Source: Miltoncostaea oceani (GTDB taxonomy: Bacteria; Actinomycetota; Thermoleophilia; Miltoncostaeales; Miltoncostaeaceae). Taken from it: 64,000 nucleotides of DNA. Positions 18,281 to 26,715 of the stretch are shown here, piece by piece. Each line of letters starts with the position of its first letter. Position 1 is the stretch's first letter. A program made the position numbers and the translations under genes. The notes below the pieces were generated by a model that had not been told where the DNA came from, did not search any database, and saw only the letters and a list, made by a program, of their open reading frames with translations. Location of the stretch: the NCBI RefSeq assembly GCF_018141545.1, contig NZ_CP064356.1:2989001-3053000 (forward strand), read 5' to 3'.

Positions 18281-19627
18281 TCAGGAGCGGGCGGCCCTCC
18301 GCGGGGCGGGCCGGATGTCGAAGTAGCTGACGCCCTTCGGCCGGGCGGTGTACCGGCCGGCCGCGTACGGCCAGACCCGCCACACGTAGCGCCGGTCGCG
18401 GCGGAGCTTGCCCGACGGGACGCGGTACCGGGTGGTGCGCGGGAAGGCGGTGAGCACCTTGCGCACCTTCCGTCCGCGGATCTCGAAGATCTGGACGTTG
18501 TAGAGCCGCGTGGAGCGGGGCCCGCGGGTCCAGCGCAGGACGGGGCGCAGGTACGTGAGCTTCACGCCCGCCCGCGGTCGCAGCGCCCGCGCGTTGTAGG
18601 ACACGGGACGGGCCTGCGGACGGCCGCGCGACGGGCGCACCACCGGTGAGGGCGGCGTGCCGGCCGGCGCCGACGACCCGCTCGTGCTGCCGGAGGTGGC
18701 GGGCGGGTCGGGTGACTGCGACGTCGCCGTCGGGTCGATCGTCAGCGCGGACCGCGACGAGACGGCCGCGTTGTTCGCGTTGTCCACGGTGCGCACGTAC
18801 CACTGGAGGGGGCCGGCGGGCAGCGTCTGGAACGAGACGAGCCGCGTGCTGCGGGCCGTCGTCGAGCCGACCTTGCCGCGTCCGACGACGTACACCTCGT
18901 AGTACTGGATGCCGGAGAGCGGGTCGGCGGCGGCGGCCCACGTGAACTCGGGGCGGGTCGTGGTGACGGTCGCCCCCGGCGCGGGCGTGGCGGGTGCGCC
19001 GCCCGTGGGCGGCGTGACGTCGACGTTGACCGTCGTGGAGATCGTCGTCGTCTGCCCGAGCGCATCGGTCGCCGACCCGGTGACGACCTGGCCGGCGCCC
19101 TCGCCGAGCGCCACGGGGGCGGGGCACCACGCGCCCGGCCCCGGGTTCGCGTCCGCGCAGGCGAACGTCACCATGGTCGGCGCGTTCGTCCACGCCCGGG
19201 GGTTCGCGGCCGGCGACTGCGACGCCGTGACCGCCGGCGCCGTCCGGTCGCTGATGAAGGGTGCGGTCGCCGCGTAGCCGCTGTACGCGATGGGGACGCC
19301 CGCCAGGGTCTCGACCGAGCGGACCCAGAACGTGACCTGCTGGCCCTCGGGCACCCCGAGCGAGACGGAGGTGCCGGTGCCGAGCGCGCCGGGGCTCCCG
19401 GGCGGTGCGCCGTCGGTGGTCACGCCGCCCTCGTAGGCGACGGCGTCCCCACCGGCGTCGGGGGCGACGGGGCTCCACGAGAACGTGCGGGCGGTGGCCG
19501 TCGATGCGCCACCGGGCGCGGCGGTCACGCCCCCGGGCGCGGGGGCGGCCAGGGCCGACGGCGCCAGGGCGAGGGCCGCGACTGCGACGGCGACGCGGGT
19601 GTGGGAGGAACGGGGGAGCGGCGTCAT
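18281..19627 (-). CDS. Secreted Fn3-like surface protein with a conserved C-terminal module
   Basis: This 448-residue exported protein starts MTPLPRSSHTRVAVAVAALALAPSALA, a clear Sec signal. ATG 19627 is preceded by TAGGCT and 7 bases, with no ribosome site, which favours this start over the upstream one at 19735. Beta-sandwich repeats of about 90-100 residues fill the middle (FTWAAAADPLSGIQYYEVYV and others, like Fn3 or Ig-like folds), joined by a Ser/Thr/Pro linker. The last 105 residues (PVLRWTRGP...TRLYNVQIFE...YVWRVWPY) recur in the protein at 53474-55432, so this is a distinct module, perhaps for surface anchoring or glycan binding. It converges on the Wzx-Wzy gene 18 bases away. Confidence 0.72.
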   Translation of the reverse strand: MTPLPRSSHTRVAVAVAALALAPSALAAPAPGGVTAAPGGASTATARTFSWSPVAPDAGGDAVAYEGGVTTDGAPPGSPGALGTGTSVSLGVPEGQQVTFWVRSVETLAGVPIAYSGYAATAPFISDRTAPAVTASQSPAANPRAWTNAPTMVTFACADANPGPGAWCPAPVALGEGAGQVVTGSATDALGQTTTISTTVNVDVTPPTGGAPATPAPGATVTTTRPEFTWAAAADPLSGIQYYEVYVVGRGKVGSTTARSTRLVSFQTLPAGPLQWYVRTVDNANNAAVSSRSALTIDPTATSQSPDPPATSGSTSGSSAPAGTPPSPVVRPSRGRPQARPVSYNARALRPRAGVKLTYLRPVLRWTRGPRSTRLYNVQIFEIRGRKVRKVLTAFPRTTRYRVPSGKLRRDRRYVWRVWPYAAGRYTARPKGVSYFDIRPAPRRAARS

Positions 19628-19634
19628 GCGCGTG

Positions 19635-19640
19635 AGCCTA
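19635..19640 (-). promoter_or_regulatory. -10 element TAGGCT, leaderless arrangement
   Basis: On the minus strand, TAGGCT is followed by 7 bases and the ATG at 19627. No Shine-Dalgarno sequence is present. Confidence 0.5.
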
Positions 19641-19770
19641 CCGACCCGATCCTGGCAAAAGCTATCCGCCCGGGTGGTTTGGCCGACCCCCGGGGGAGGG
19701 ACGGTCCCGCGGAACGCCGTGGCGCCGGTCGCCACCGCTCACGCGGTGGCGACCGGACCCGACGGATGGA

Positions 19771-21108
19771 TCAGCCCGTGACCGCCGGCTGGACGCGGGC
19801 GGCGAGCGGACGGAACGTCGTCCGTGCGCGCGCGCTCCGGTTGCGGACGTTGGCGCCGCTGACGGTCGCCACGTTGACGCGGGCACCGCGGACGTTCGAC
19901 GTCGCGCGCATCCACACGTTGATCGTGCGGGAGGCGCCCGGCGCGAGGTTGCCGAGCCGGACGACGACGGCGCCGTTGCGGATCGACGCGGTCCTGCTGG
20001 CGCGGACGAACGCGAGGCCGCCCGGGACGCGGTCCCGGATGACAACGGCGGTCGCCGTGCGCTTCGTCGTGTTCTTCACCGTGATCCGGTACCGGACGAG
20101 ACGCAGGACCTGCGCCCTGGCCGGGGCCGACTTGGTGATCGTGAGGTTGAGCTTCGCCGGGGCGCCGGTCGTGCCGCCGCCGGGGGTGGTCGGGGTGCCG
20201 GGCGTCCCGGAGGTGCCCGGGGTGGTCGTCGCCCCCGTGAACGTGGCGGCGGCGGACGCGGTCAGGACGGTCGGCACGGCGTGCACGGTCGCCTGGCTGC
20301 GGTCGAGCGGGGCCGTCCGGTACAGGCGGCCGTCGCCGGCCGTGCCGGCGCCGACGGTGACCTGGCCGGGACCCGCGGCGGTCAGGGTGGCCGTGGCCGT
20401 CCCGTCCGCGCCGATGGTGACCTGACCGGCCGAGAGGGTGCCGGAGCCCGCGGTCACCGTGAGGGTGACGACGGCGCCGGGGCGACCCGTGACCGTGACG
20501 GTGGAGCTGGTGGCGCCGGCCGCCGGCGCGGCGACCGTGAGGCCGAGCGAGGCGGGCGTGGCGGCGGCCGCGCGGGCGGCGGCCACGAGGGCGGCGACCT
20601 CGGCGTTGAACGCCGCGTCGCTGCTCGGGCCGTCCTCGCGGAGGTCCCCGTCGAGGACCCAGGTCGCGACCTGGCCGACGGCCGCCTGGTTCCGCTTCGC
20701 GGCGGTCGGCGGGCCGGTGACGGCCGAGTTCAGGACGACGTAGGCGATGGCCCGTGCCTGGACGGTGTCGAGGGGGACCTCGACGACGTCCGCCTGGACG
20801 GTGCCGGTGTTCAGGCCCGTCCGCGCGTCGACGCAGAACGCCACCACGGGGGTGCCGTTGAACGTCAGGTTGATGGTGCCGGCCTGGCCCACCGGCGGCG
20901 AGGCGTCCGACCCGTCGGGGTAGAAGAAGTCGTCGATGTCCGAGCGGTAGATGTCCGGCGTCGGACCATCATCCTGCCCGGTGTACGTCTGGGTCTGGAC
21001 GACGGCGGCCGCAGGCGACGCCTGCAGCGCGAGGATCCCCGCGAGGAGGACGATGAGGGCGAGGACCCCCCTCAGGAGGAGTGGTCTCCCGCCCATGTGG
21101 TGCGTCAT
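19771..21108 (-). CDS. Thioester-forming surface adhesin (Cys-Gln) with DUF11-like domain
   Basis: This is a 445-residue secreted protein. ATG 21108 has GGAGGT about 8 bases upstream and begins a good signal peptide (LLLRGVLALIVLLAGILALQASPAAA). An in-frame ATG at 21168 is also preceded by TAGAGT and 6 bases, so a 20-residue longer leaderless form is possible. The N-terminal domain has the two thioester-domain motifs: VVAFCVDARTG (Cys92) and AVGQVATWVL (Gln146). By family knowledge these two side chains form an internal thioester that captures amines on host or neighbouring surfaces. An Ala-rich Ig-like domain, a Thr/Pro/Gly linker and a DUF11-like domain (LNLTITKSAPARAQ...YRITVKN) follow. 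I see no LPXTG motif or terminal membrane anchor, so the attachment mode is unknown. Confidence 0.78.
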   Translation of the reverse strand: MTHHMGGRPLLLRGVLALIVLLAGILALQASPAAAVVQTQTYTGQDDGPTPDIYRSDIDDFFYPDGSDASPPVGQAGTINLTFNGTPVVAFCVDARTGLNTGTVQADVVEVPLDTVQARAIAYVVLNSAVTGPPTAAKRNQAAVGQVATWVLDGDLREDGPSSDAAFNAEVAALVAAARAAAATPASLGLTVAAPAAGATSSTVTVTGRPGAVVTLTVTAGSGTLSAGQVTIGADGTATATLTAAGPGQVTVGAGTAGDGRLYRTAPLDRSQATVHAVPTVLTASAAATFTGATTTPGTSGTPGTPTTPGGGTTGAPAKLNLTITKSAPARAQVLRLVRYRITVKNTTKRTATAVVIRDRVPGGLAFVRASRTASIRNGAVVVRLGNLAPGASRTINVWMRATSNVRGARVNVATVSGANVRNRSARARTTFRPLAARVQPAVTG

Positions 21109-21174
21109 CAGATCGACCTCCAAGGTGGTCTGATCGGTTTCAGCCGGGCCCATCGGACCCGGTGGCATCTCGGC

Positions 21175-21180
21175 ACTCTA
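21175..21180 (-). promoter_or_regulatory. -10 element TAGAGT upstream of the thioester adhesin gene
   Basis: TAGAGT lies 6 bases before an in-frame ATG at 21168. Either translation starts there without a leader, or this promoter gives a 60-base leader for the ATG at 21108, which has its own GGAGGT. Confidence 0.5.
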
Positions 21181-21226
21181 CGCACCGCGATGGAACATCC
21201 GGCAACTTCCCCCGGTCCGGGGGGAC

Positions 21227-21258
21227 GGGGATGCGGGCCGGTCCTGACCCGCATCCCC
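21227..21258 (-). terminator. Terminator of the P-domain protein gene
   Basis: A perfect 11-base stem (21227-21237 with 21248-21258) and a 10-base loop lie 12 bases after the stop codon at 21271. Confidence 0.7.
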
Positions 21259-21270
21259 GCTCCCATCGGA

Positions 21271-22758
21271 TCAGAAACGCGCGATGGTCTTGGTGCGCAC
21301 GAGGCTCGTCGTGTTGTTCTTCACCACGAGCCGCACGGTGACCTTCTTGCCCTTCCAGGCCTTCGGGATCTTGACCGTCCTGGAGACCGACTTCGGGCCG
21401 GCGACGCCGGAGCCCCTGACGACCTTGCGGACCGTCTTCCTGCCGAGCTTGGTGCTGAGCGTGGCCGTGTACTTCACGCGCCCCGTGCCGTTGAGCCAGA
21501 CGACGTTGAGCTTCAGGGTGCTCTTCTTCGCGTTCTTGACGACGCCGAACCGCTTCAGGCCGAGCGTGAGCGCCTGCGGCGTCACGACCGGCGGGTTCAC
21601 CGGCGGGGCCACGACCGGCGGGGCGACGACGGGCGGGGTGACGACGGGCGGGACCACCGGGGCGGCCGCGTCGGCGGCGCCGACCTTCAGCTGCCAGCCG
21701 GCGAGGGTGCCGGTGTCGACGCCGACGGTGTCCTGGACCGAGAGCGTCCAGACGCCGTTCGGGTCCATGCCGCGGAACGCCGCGAGGGCGCCCTCGGGCA
21801 CGACCGCGCCGGCGGCGTCGGTCGCGTTGTTGACCAGCAGCGTCGCCGAGTCGTCGAAGGTGCGGTTGGTGTAGAACGGCGTCCCGCCACCGGCCCGCGA
21901 CGCGATGAGCACCGAGCGCCCGGAGTGCGAGAGCCGGATGACCAGGTCGTCGGACACGGGGTGGCTGATGTTGGTCACCAGGTCCAGGTCGGTCAGGTAC
22001 GTCTTGGCGCCGCTCACGGTGAGCGACGACACGAGCGGGCCCCCGGGCGCGTCCGGGATCGGCTGCGCGCCGGCGGAGCTCGACGCGGTGATCGTCGGGG
22101 CGACGGCCGGCGCCGCGTCCTGGGTGGCGAGGTCGAGCGACCAGCTGGCGAGGGTGCCGCCGTCGGGGTCGACGGTCGCGACGTCGTCCTTGGTGTCCGT
22201 GACCCGGAGGGTCCACGTGCCCCGCGGGTCGATGCCGACGAACCGGCCGAGGGAGCCCTCGGGCGTCAGGTCCGCCTGGGGCGCGTCCTCGCCGAGCAGG
22301 GCGGCCGTCAGGTCGCTCGCCGGGGTGAGGGACGAGTCGTCCCAGAGGGTGTTGCTGAAGACGTTGTCGGTGCCGCCGGCGCCGTTCGTGCCGCCGTCGA
22401 TCAGCGTCACGGTGCGGGCGGGCTGCCCGGGGCGCGCCGGCGACGTCAGGGTGATCTCGAGGTCCCCGGACCCGCTGTGCGTGATGAACGTGCGCACGTC
22501 GACGTCGCGCAGGTACGACTGCGCCGACTCGGGGACGGTGATGGTGGACACGGCCGCGGGCGCGGTCGCGAGGGGGCCGATGGCCTTGTTGTTCTGCGCC
22601 GCGGTGCTGCTCGCGGTGAGGGCGGCGCCGTTGGCGCCCCCGGTCGGTGCCGGAGCCACGGCCAAGGCCCGCTCGGTCATCGTCAGCGCACCGACGCCGA
22701 GCACCGCGAGCGCGCTGCCCACGGCCAGGCTCCGTCCCAGGTGGTCTCGAACCGTCAT
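21271..22758 (-). CDS. Secreted protein with two proprotein-convertase P-domains and a Lys-rich C-terminal domain
   Basis: This is a 495-residue exported protein; the N-terminus (SLAVGSALAVLGVGALTMTERALA) is a signal peptide and CGGAG lies upstream of ATG 22758. Two P/Homo B-type jelly-roll domains are visible at about 65-210 and 225-365. Each has the pattern D(L/V)xIxLxxP, a GxWTLxVxD strand and a late GTLxxWxL strand. P-domains normally accompany proteases, but no catalytic domain is present here, so these are likely binding domains. A Pro/Val linker built on PPVV repeats leads to a beta-rich C-terminal domain with about 17 lysines in 95 residues, unusual in this Arg-favouring genome. It could be a substrate for the lysyl-oxidase-like protein encoded at 55440-58592. 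Confidence 0.75.
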   Translation of the reverse strand: MTVRDHLGRSLAVGSALAVLGVGALTMTERALAVAPAPTGGANGAALTASSTAAQNNKAIGPLATAPAAVSTITVPESAQSYLRDVDVRTFITHSGSGDLEITLTSPARPGQPARTVTLIDGGTNGAGGTDNVFSNTLWDDSSLTPASDLTAALLGEDAPQADLTPEGSLGRFVGIDPRGTWTLRVTDTKDDVATVDPDGGTLASWSLDLATQDAAPAVAPTITASSSAGAQPIPDAPGGPLVSSLTVSGAKTYLTDLDLVTNISHPVSDDLVIRLSHSGRSVLIASRAGGGTPFYTNRTFDDSATLLVNNATDAAGAVVPEGALAAFRGMDPNGVWTLSVQDTVGVDTGTLAGWQLKVGAADAAAPVVPPVVTPPVVAPPVVAPPVNPPVVTPQALTLGLKRFGVVKNAKKSTLKLNVVWLNGTGRVKYTATLSTKLGRKTVRKVVRGSGVAGPKSVSRTVKIPKAWKGKKVTVRLVVKNNTTSLVRTKTIARF

Positions 22759-22887
22759 CTCGACACTCCGTTCGTCAATCGCTTTCAGACCATCACGGAT
22801 ACTCGCGACGGCCCCGCGGCGCCGGGAGGGTCGGACGGGGGGTTCGGCGACTCGACTTTCGGAAGCAGCCTGGCCGAAAACGTCAGA

Positions 22888-22905
22888 ACCCCCGATTCCG
22901 GGGGT
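22888..22905 (-). terminator. Terminator of the GT2 gene
   Basis: A 7-base stem (22888-22894 with 22899-22905) with a 4-base loop follows the stop of the GT2 gene. On the minus strand GTTTTC appears shortly downstream. Confidence 0.55.
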
Positions 22906-22911
22906 CCGGCG

Positions 22912-23922
22912 TCAACCCCTCCAGCGGTCCCGGAAGCGGAGGAGGCCACCGAGGAAACCGGCGCCGTAGCCGATGTGCAGCGCCCCGAACACGATCGGGA
23001 GGTACCGCAGGTGGGACAGGCCCGACCGGCGGGCGATGCTGACCGACGCCCCGAGGTTGGCCAGGGCGTACACCCCGACGAGGAGAGCCCAGACGCGCCG
23101 CACGGGGCGGCTGAACGGCGCGAGCAGGGCGCCGCCGGCGAGCGCCGCGACGAACGCCGGCGGCGCGAACTGGCGGGCGCTCATCTGCTTCGGGTGCTTC
23201 TGCAGCACCCGGACCTTCCAGTGCCCGTACTGCCGGTACTGGCGGAAGAGCGTCCTCAGCGAGCTGCGGTTGTAGTACTGCGACCGGATCGCGTCGGTCA
23301 GCAGGATCCGCCCCCCCTGCGACGCGAGGCGGTAGTTGAACTCGTCGTCCTGGTTGCGGACCATCTCGGTGTCGAAGCGGCCGACCCGCTCGAACACCTC
23401 GCGGGGCCACGCCCCCATGTAGACCGAGTCGACCCAGTGCTCGCCGGTGGCGTAGTGGAACTGGGAGTTCCCGACGCCGAACGGCGAGGAGGTCGCCAGC
23501 GCGATCGCCGCGCCCACCGGCCCGTCGCTGACGGCGTCCATGCGCCCGCCGACGTTGTCGGCGCCCGTCGCGGCGAGCGCCGCGACGCACTGGGTGACGT
23601 AGTCGTCGTCGATGATGGTGTGGCCGTCGACGCGGACGACGACGTCGCCGGTCGCCCGGTCGAGGGCGGCGTTGAACCCGGTCGGGACGATCCGGCCGGG
23701 GTTGTCGACGATCTCGATCGTGTGGCGCGGGTGGGCCTCCGCGAGTCCCGCGATCACCTCGCGGGTCGCGTCGTCCGACATGCCGTCGGCGACGAGGACC
23801 TGCATGCGCTCGGCCGGGTAGTCCTGGCCGAGCACCGCCCCGAGGCTGCGCGCGATGAACGCCTCCTCGTTGCGGATCGGCATGATCACCGTGACCCGCG
23901 GCGGCTCACCGTTGCCGTTCAC
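22912..23922 (-). CDS. ExoA-like family 2 glycosyltransferase
   Basis: This 336-residue enzyme transfers a sugar during repeat-unit assembly. The GT-A domain starts RVTVIMPIRNEEAFI and carries VRVDGHT (metal and nucleotide-sugar binding), a GRFDTEMVRNQDDEFNYR acceptor-site segment with the ED/QDD-type acidic cluster, and two or three C-terminal membrane segments (about 255-325). This is the layout of succinoglycan glycosyltransferase ExoA. It lies 10 bases after the beta-helix gene and in the same direction, so the two are probably co-transcribed. Confidence 0.85.
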   Translation of the reverse strand: MNGNGEPPRVTVIMPIRNEEAFIARSLGAVLGQDYPAERMQVLVADGMSDDATREVIAGLAEAHPRHTIEIVDNPGRIVPTGFNAALDRATGDVVVRVDGHTIIDDDYVTQCVAALAATGADNVGGRMDAVSDGPVGAAIALATSSPFGVGNSQFHYATGEHWVDSVYMGAWPREVFERVGRFDTEMVRNQDDEFNYRLASQGGRILLTDAIRSQYYNRSSLRTLFRQYRQYGHWKVRVLQKHPKQMSARQFAPPAFVAALAGGALLAPFSRPVRRVWALLVGVYALANLGASVSIARRSGLSHLRYLPIVFGALHIGYGAGFLGGLLRFRDRWRG

Positions 23923-23932
23923 GACGCCGCGC

Positions 23933-25609
23933 TCACCCGAGGGTCCGCGACAGGCGGATGAACAGGGACTTGCCGCCCGACGCGGGCTTCAGGCCGGCGG
24001 TGATCGCCACCTTCGACCCGCGGGGCACGCCCGACACGTCGAAGCGGCACGACACCGACTTGCCCTGCACCACGACCTTGCGGCACTGGCCGAGGCGCTG
24101 CGACCCGTGACGCGCGGCCATGGTCACCTCGCCGCCGACCTTGGAGCGGACGCCGAGGACGAGCGGCCCGCCGGCGGCCCAGGTGGCCTGGGCCGACAGG
24201 GTGCTCGCCTGCGGGACCTTCCGCGCCAGGCGCACGCGGACGCCCTTCGCCTTCTTGCTCAGCGGGTCGAGGCTCGCGGCGACGACCACCGGCAGCGCGC
24301 GGTTCGCGCGGCGGACCGAGAACCGGCACTTCACGGCGGTGTTGCGCGCCGCGCGGCGGGTGCAGGCACCGAGGATGGTCGACCCGGACCGGGGGACGAT
24401 CTTCACGCGGCCGGCGAGGCGGGTGCGCGCCGACACGACGAAGGTGTCACCGGATAACCACGAGATCGAGAGGCGCAGCGTCCGCAGCGCGCGCAGGGCG
24501 GGGGCGGACAGGGCCGGCGCCGACGCGGCGGGCGGCGTCGCGCCGCCGCCGGAACCCGAGGACCCACCGGGCACCGACGTGGGGCCCTTGCCGGCGCACG
24601 GGCTGCCGGCACGCAGCGAGAAGTCCTTCGCGGCGCGGTTCGTGAACAGCGGGTCGGCGACGATGTTGTTCGACACCGAGAAGCCGCGCTGGTTCTGGAC
24701 GTTGCCCTCGGCGCCGTTCCAGAGGCAGTTGCCGTCGGCGCGGTTGCCGGAGCCGACGGGGCCGCCCCAGTAGGACTCGACGTTGGCCGTGTCCTTGGAG
24801 TTGCTGATGATGTTGTTCACCACGACGTTGTTGCTCGAGGCGGTCGAGCCCTCGCCGGAGAACGTGATCCCGCGGCCGTTGCCGTCGATCACGTTGTTCG
24901 CGACGTAGGTGCCCTGCGCGTCGGGGTAGAGGTGCACCCCGTAGTCGGCGTTGTCGTAGATGTAGTTGTTCGTGATGCGCACGTTGCGCGTCGTGTTCAG
25001 GTAGATCCCGTGGTCGAACCCGGTCGCCGGCAGGCGCCCGCACCCGTGGATGCGGTTGCCGTCGATGACGATGTCCTCGGCCACCCCCTCACCGGGCTTG
25101 CCCAGGTGGAAGCAGATGCCGTGGTTGTCGTCCGTGACCTCGTTGTTCGAGAACGTGATCCGGTCGCCGTTGACGCTCGGGTTGACCCGGAACGACGTGC
25201 GGCCGTTGATGATCAGGTTGGTGTAGACGATGTCCGTCGCGCCGTCCGGCACGTAGATCTCGCCGAGGAGCGTCGCCCGGCCCTCGCCGGGGCCACTCGT
25301 GATGGTGACGGGGTTCCCGGGCCGGCCGCTGCGGTTCGCGCGGAGGCGCTCGGAGAACGTGGTGCCGGGCTGGAGGCACCCGACCTCGCCGGGGGCGAGG
25401 CTGTCGAAGAGGCGCTGCGCCGTCCGGTAGGGGGACGACGCGGATCCGGAGGCGGAGTCGCTGCCACCCGAGGCGGCGTATCGCGTGCACGCCGGTGCGG
25501 CGGAGGCGATGTCGGGGGTCTGTGCGACGAAGAGCAGGGCGAGCGTTCCCAGCAGTGCGACGACGGCGACGCGGAGCGTGGGAAGGGAGAGCCGGGCCCC
25601 ATGGGGCAA
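23933..25609 (-). CDS. Secreted right-handed parallel beta-helix protein A
   Basis: This is a 558-residue exported protein. I chose TTG 25609 because GAAAGGA sits 7 bases upstream and translation then begins with a signal peptide (VAVVALLGTLALLFVAQ...ASA). Residues about 40-340 form a pectate-lyase-like beta-helix: repeated NNxIxxN and ITNNYIYDNADYGVHLY ladders and the N-terminal ACTRYAASGGSDSASG motif typical of these proteins. The C-terminal 190 residues hold two copies of a 95-residue beta domain, each with a cysteine pair (GAC...VKCRF and GQC...VSCRF). It may bind or cleave a uronic-acid-containing polymer. It is a more distant paralogue of the two proteins at 37350 and 39089. Confidence 0.78.
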   Translation of the reverse strand: MPHGARLSLPTLRVAVVALLGTLALLFVAQTPDIASAAPACTRYAASGGSDSASGSASSPYRTAQRLFDSLAPGEVGCLQPGTTFSERLRANRSGRPGNPVTITSGPGEGRATLLGEIYVPDGATDIVYTNLIINGRTSFRVNPSVNGDRITFSNNEVTDDNHGICFHLGKPGEGVAEDIVIDGNRIHGCGRLPATGFDHGIYLNTTRNVRITNNYIYDNADYGVHLYPDAQGTYVANNVIDGNGRGITFSGEGSTASSNNVVVNNIISNSKDTANVESYWGGPVGSGNRADGNCLWNGAEGNVQNQRGFSVSNNIVADPLFTNRAAKDFSLRAGSPCAGKGPTSVPGGSSGSGGGATPPAASAPALSAPALRALRTLRLSISWLSGDTFVVSARTRLAGRVKIVPRSGSTILGACTRRAARNTAVKCRFSVRRANRALPVVVAASLDPLSKKAKGVRVRLARKVPQASTLSAQATWAAGGPLVLGVRSKVGGEVTMAARHGSQRLGQCRKVVVQGKSVSCRFDVSGVPRGSKVAITAGLKPASGGKSLFIRLSRTLG

Positions 25610-25758
25610 GACGGCGTCCTTTCGGTGGGCACGTAGCAATCGGCGCGACGTACGACGGCGGAGTGGGCACTCACCCCTTGCCGATCGCGTCACCTGGAGC
25701 GGCTGGGACGCCGGTCCGGTGCATGCCGCGCGGTCATGCCTTTCGATTGGAGGGCAGG

Positions 25759-25786
25759 AGTATGCCAAACGATCCCGACGCGTCAA
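25759..25786 (-). promoter_or_regulatory. Sigma70-type promoter of the beta-helix A / GT2 transcript
   Basis: On the minus strand TTGACG (25781-25786) and CATACT (25759-25764) are separated by 16 bases. This predicts a transcription start near 25752 and a leader of about 140 bases before TTG 25609. The leader contains a GGCATG/CATGC hairpin. Confidence 0.6.
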
Positions 25787-25803
25787 CGGTGGCCGACCGG
25801 TGT

Positions 25804-26715
25804 TCAGGAGCCGCGCAGACGGGTCGTGCCGCACAGGTGGGCCAGGATCGCGGCCCCCGCGGCGGACAGGGCGGCGCAGACGACGACCAGGGCGATGTAC
25901 CGGGGGTGGGCGTCGGCGAAGGCCCCCGCCGACTCGTCCGGCAGGCGGTCGAGGGCGACCGCGCCGAGGATCGCGCAGAGCGCCGCGGCGCCGCCGGCGA
26001 GGGCGACCGGGGCCCACGGGGAGCGCCCGGGCCGCACCACCGGGGACCGCCCCGCGGCGGGGGCGAGGGCCACCACCAGGGCCGCCGCGGCGATCGAGAC
26101 GAGCAGCGCGCCGAGCACGTCGCTGGGGTAGTGCCAGCCGAGCGCCATGACGCCGGCGGCGACCGACGTCGCGAACGCGGTGGCGACGATCCCGCCGGCC
26201 ACGCGCCCGCGCGGGGGGAGGGCGATCACGAGGCCGAGGCCGAGCGACATCGCGACGGCGGCGTGACCGCTGGGGAAGGCGCCCTGGCTGGCGCGCAGCG
26301 CCTCGCCGCCGACCGGGTCGGTGGCGCCGAGCGCCGCCGCGAGGACCCACGCCGCGAGCGGCCCGGCGCCCGCCGCCGCCGCGACGACCCCGGCCCGGCG
26401 GACCCCGCCGAGGACGAGCGTGCCGAGCAGCAGCAGGACCCCGCTCGCCACGAAGACGATCTCGGTGACCTGGGAGAAGCGGTAGGAGGCCTCGTCGCGG
26501 AGGCGCCAGTCACCGACGATCTGGGGGAACCTCAGCTCGCGGTCGGCGCGCAGCAGGTCGTCGACCCCGAGCGCCAGGACGTAGACGAGCCCCGCGAGGA
26601 CGAGGCAGCCGGCCGCGACGACGAGCAGGGCGGGGACCCGGACGCCCGGGCGGTGCGGGGCCGCCTCCGCGCCCGCGGCGCGGGGCCGCTCGGGTGCCTG
26701 GACGGCCTCGCTCAC
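25804..26715 (-). CDS. PAP2-family membrane phosphatase
   Basis: This 303-residue membrane protein probably dephosphorylates undecaprenyl pyrophosphate or a similar lipid. GTG 26715 overlaps the stop of the deacetylase gene (GTGA). It has seven or eight membrane segments; the acid-phosphatase motifs PSGHAAVAMS (with the catalytic His) and GWHYPSDVLG (second His and Asp) are present. The first motif (KxxxxxxRP) is not clear. Recycling of the lipid carrier for exopolysaccharide assembly is the simplest role in this setting. Confidence 0.82.
   Translation of the reverse strand: MSEAVQAPERPRAAGAEAAPHRPGVRVPALLVVAAGCLVLAGLVYVLALGVDDLLRADRELRFPQIVGDWRLRDEASYRFSQVTEIVFVASGVLLLLGTLVLGGVRRAGVVAAAAGAGPLAAWVLAAALGATDPVGGEALRASQGAFPSGHAAVAMSLGLGLVIALPPRGRVAGGIVATAFATSVAAGVMALGWHYPSDVLGALLVSIAAAALVVALAPAAGRSPVVRPGRSPWAPVALAGGAAALCAILGAVALDRLPDESAGAFADAHPRYIALVVVCAALSAAGAAILAHLCGTTRLRGS

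Noticed and set aside
20281-23961. Plus-strand open frame of 1226 codons
   Set aside because: It lies opposite three clear minus-strand genes (thioester adhesin, P-domain protein, GT2), has no domain and has shadow-type composition.
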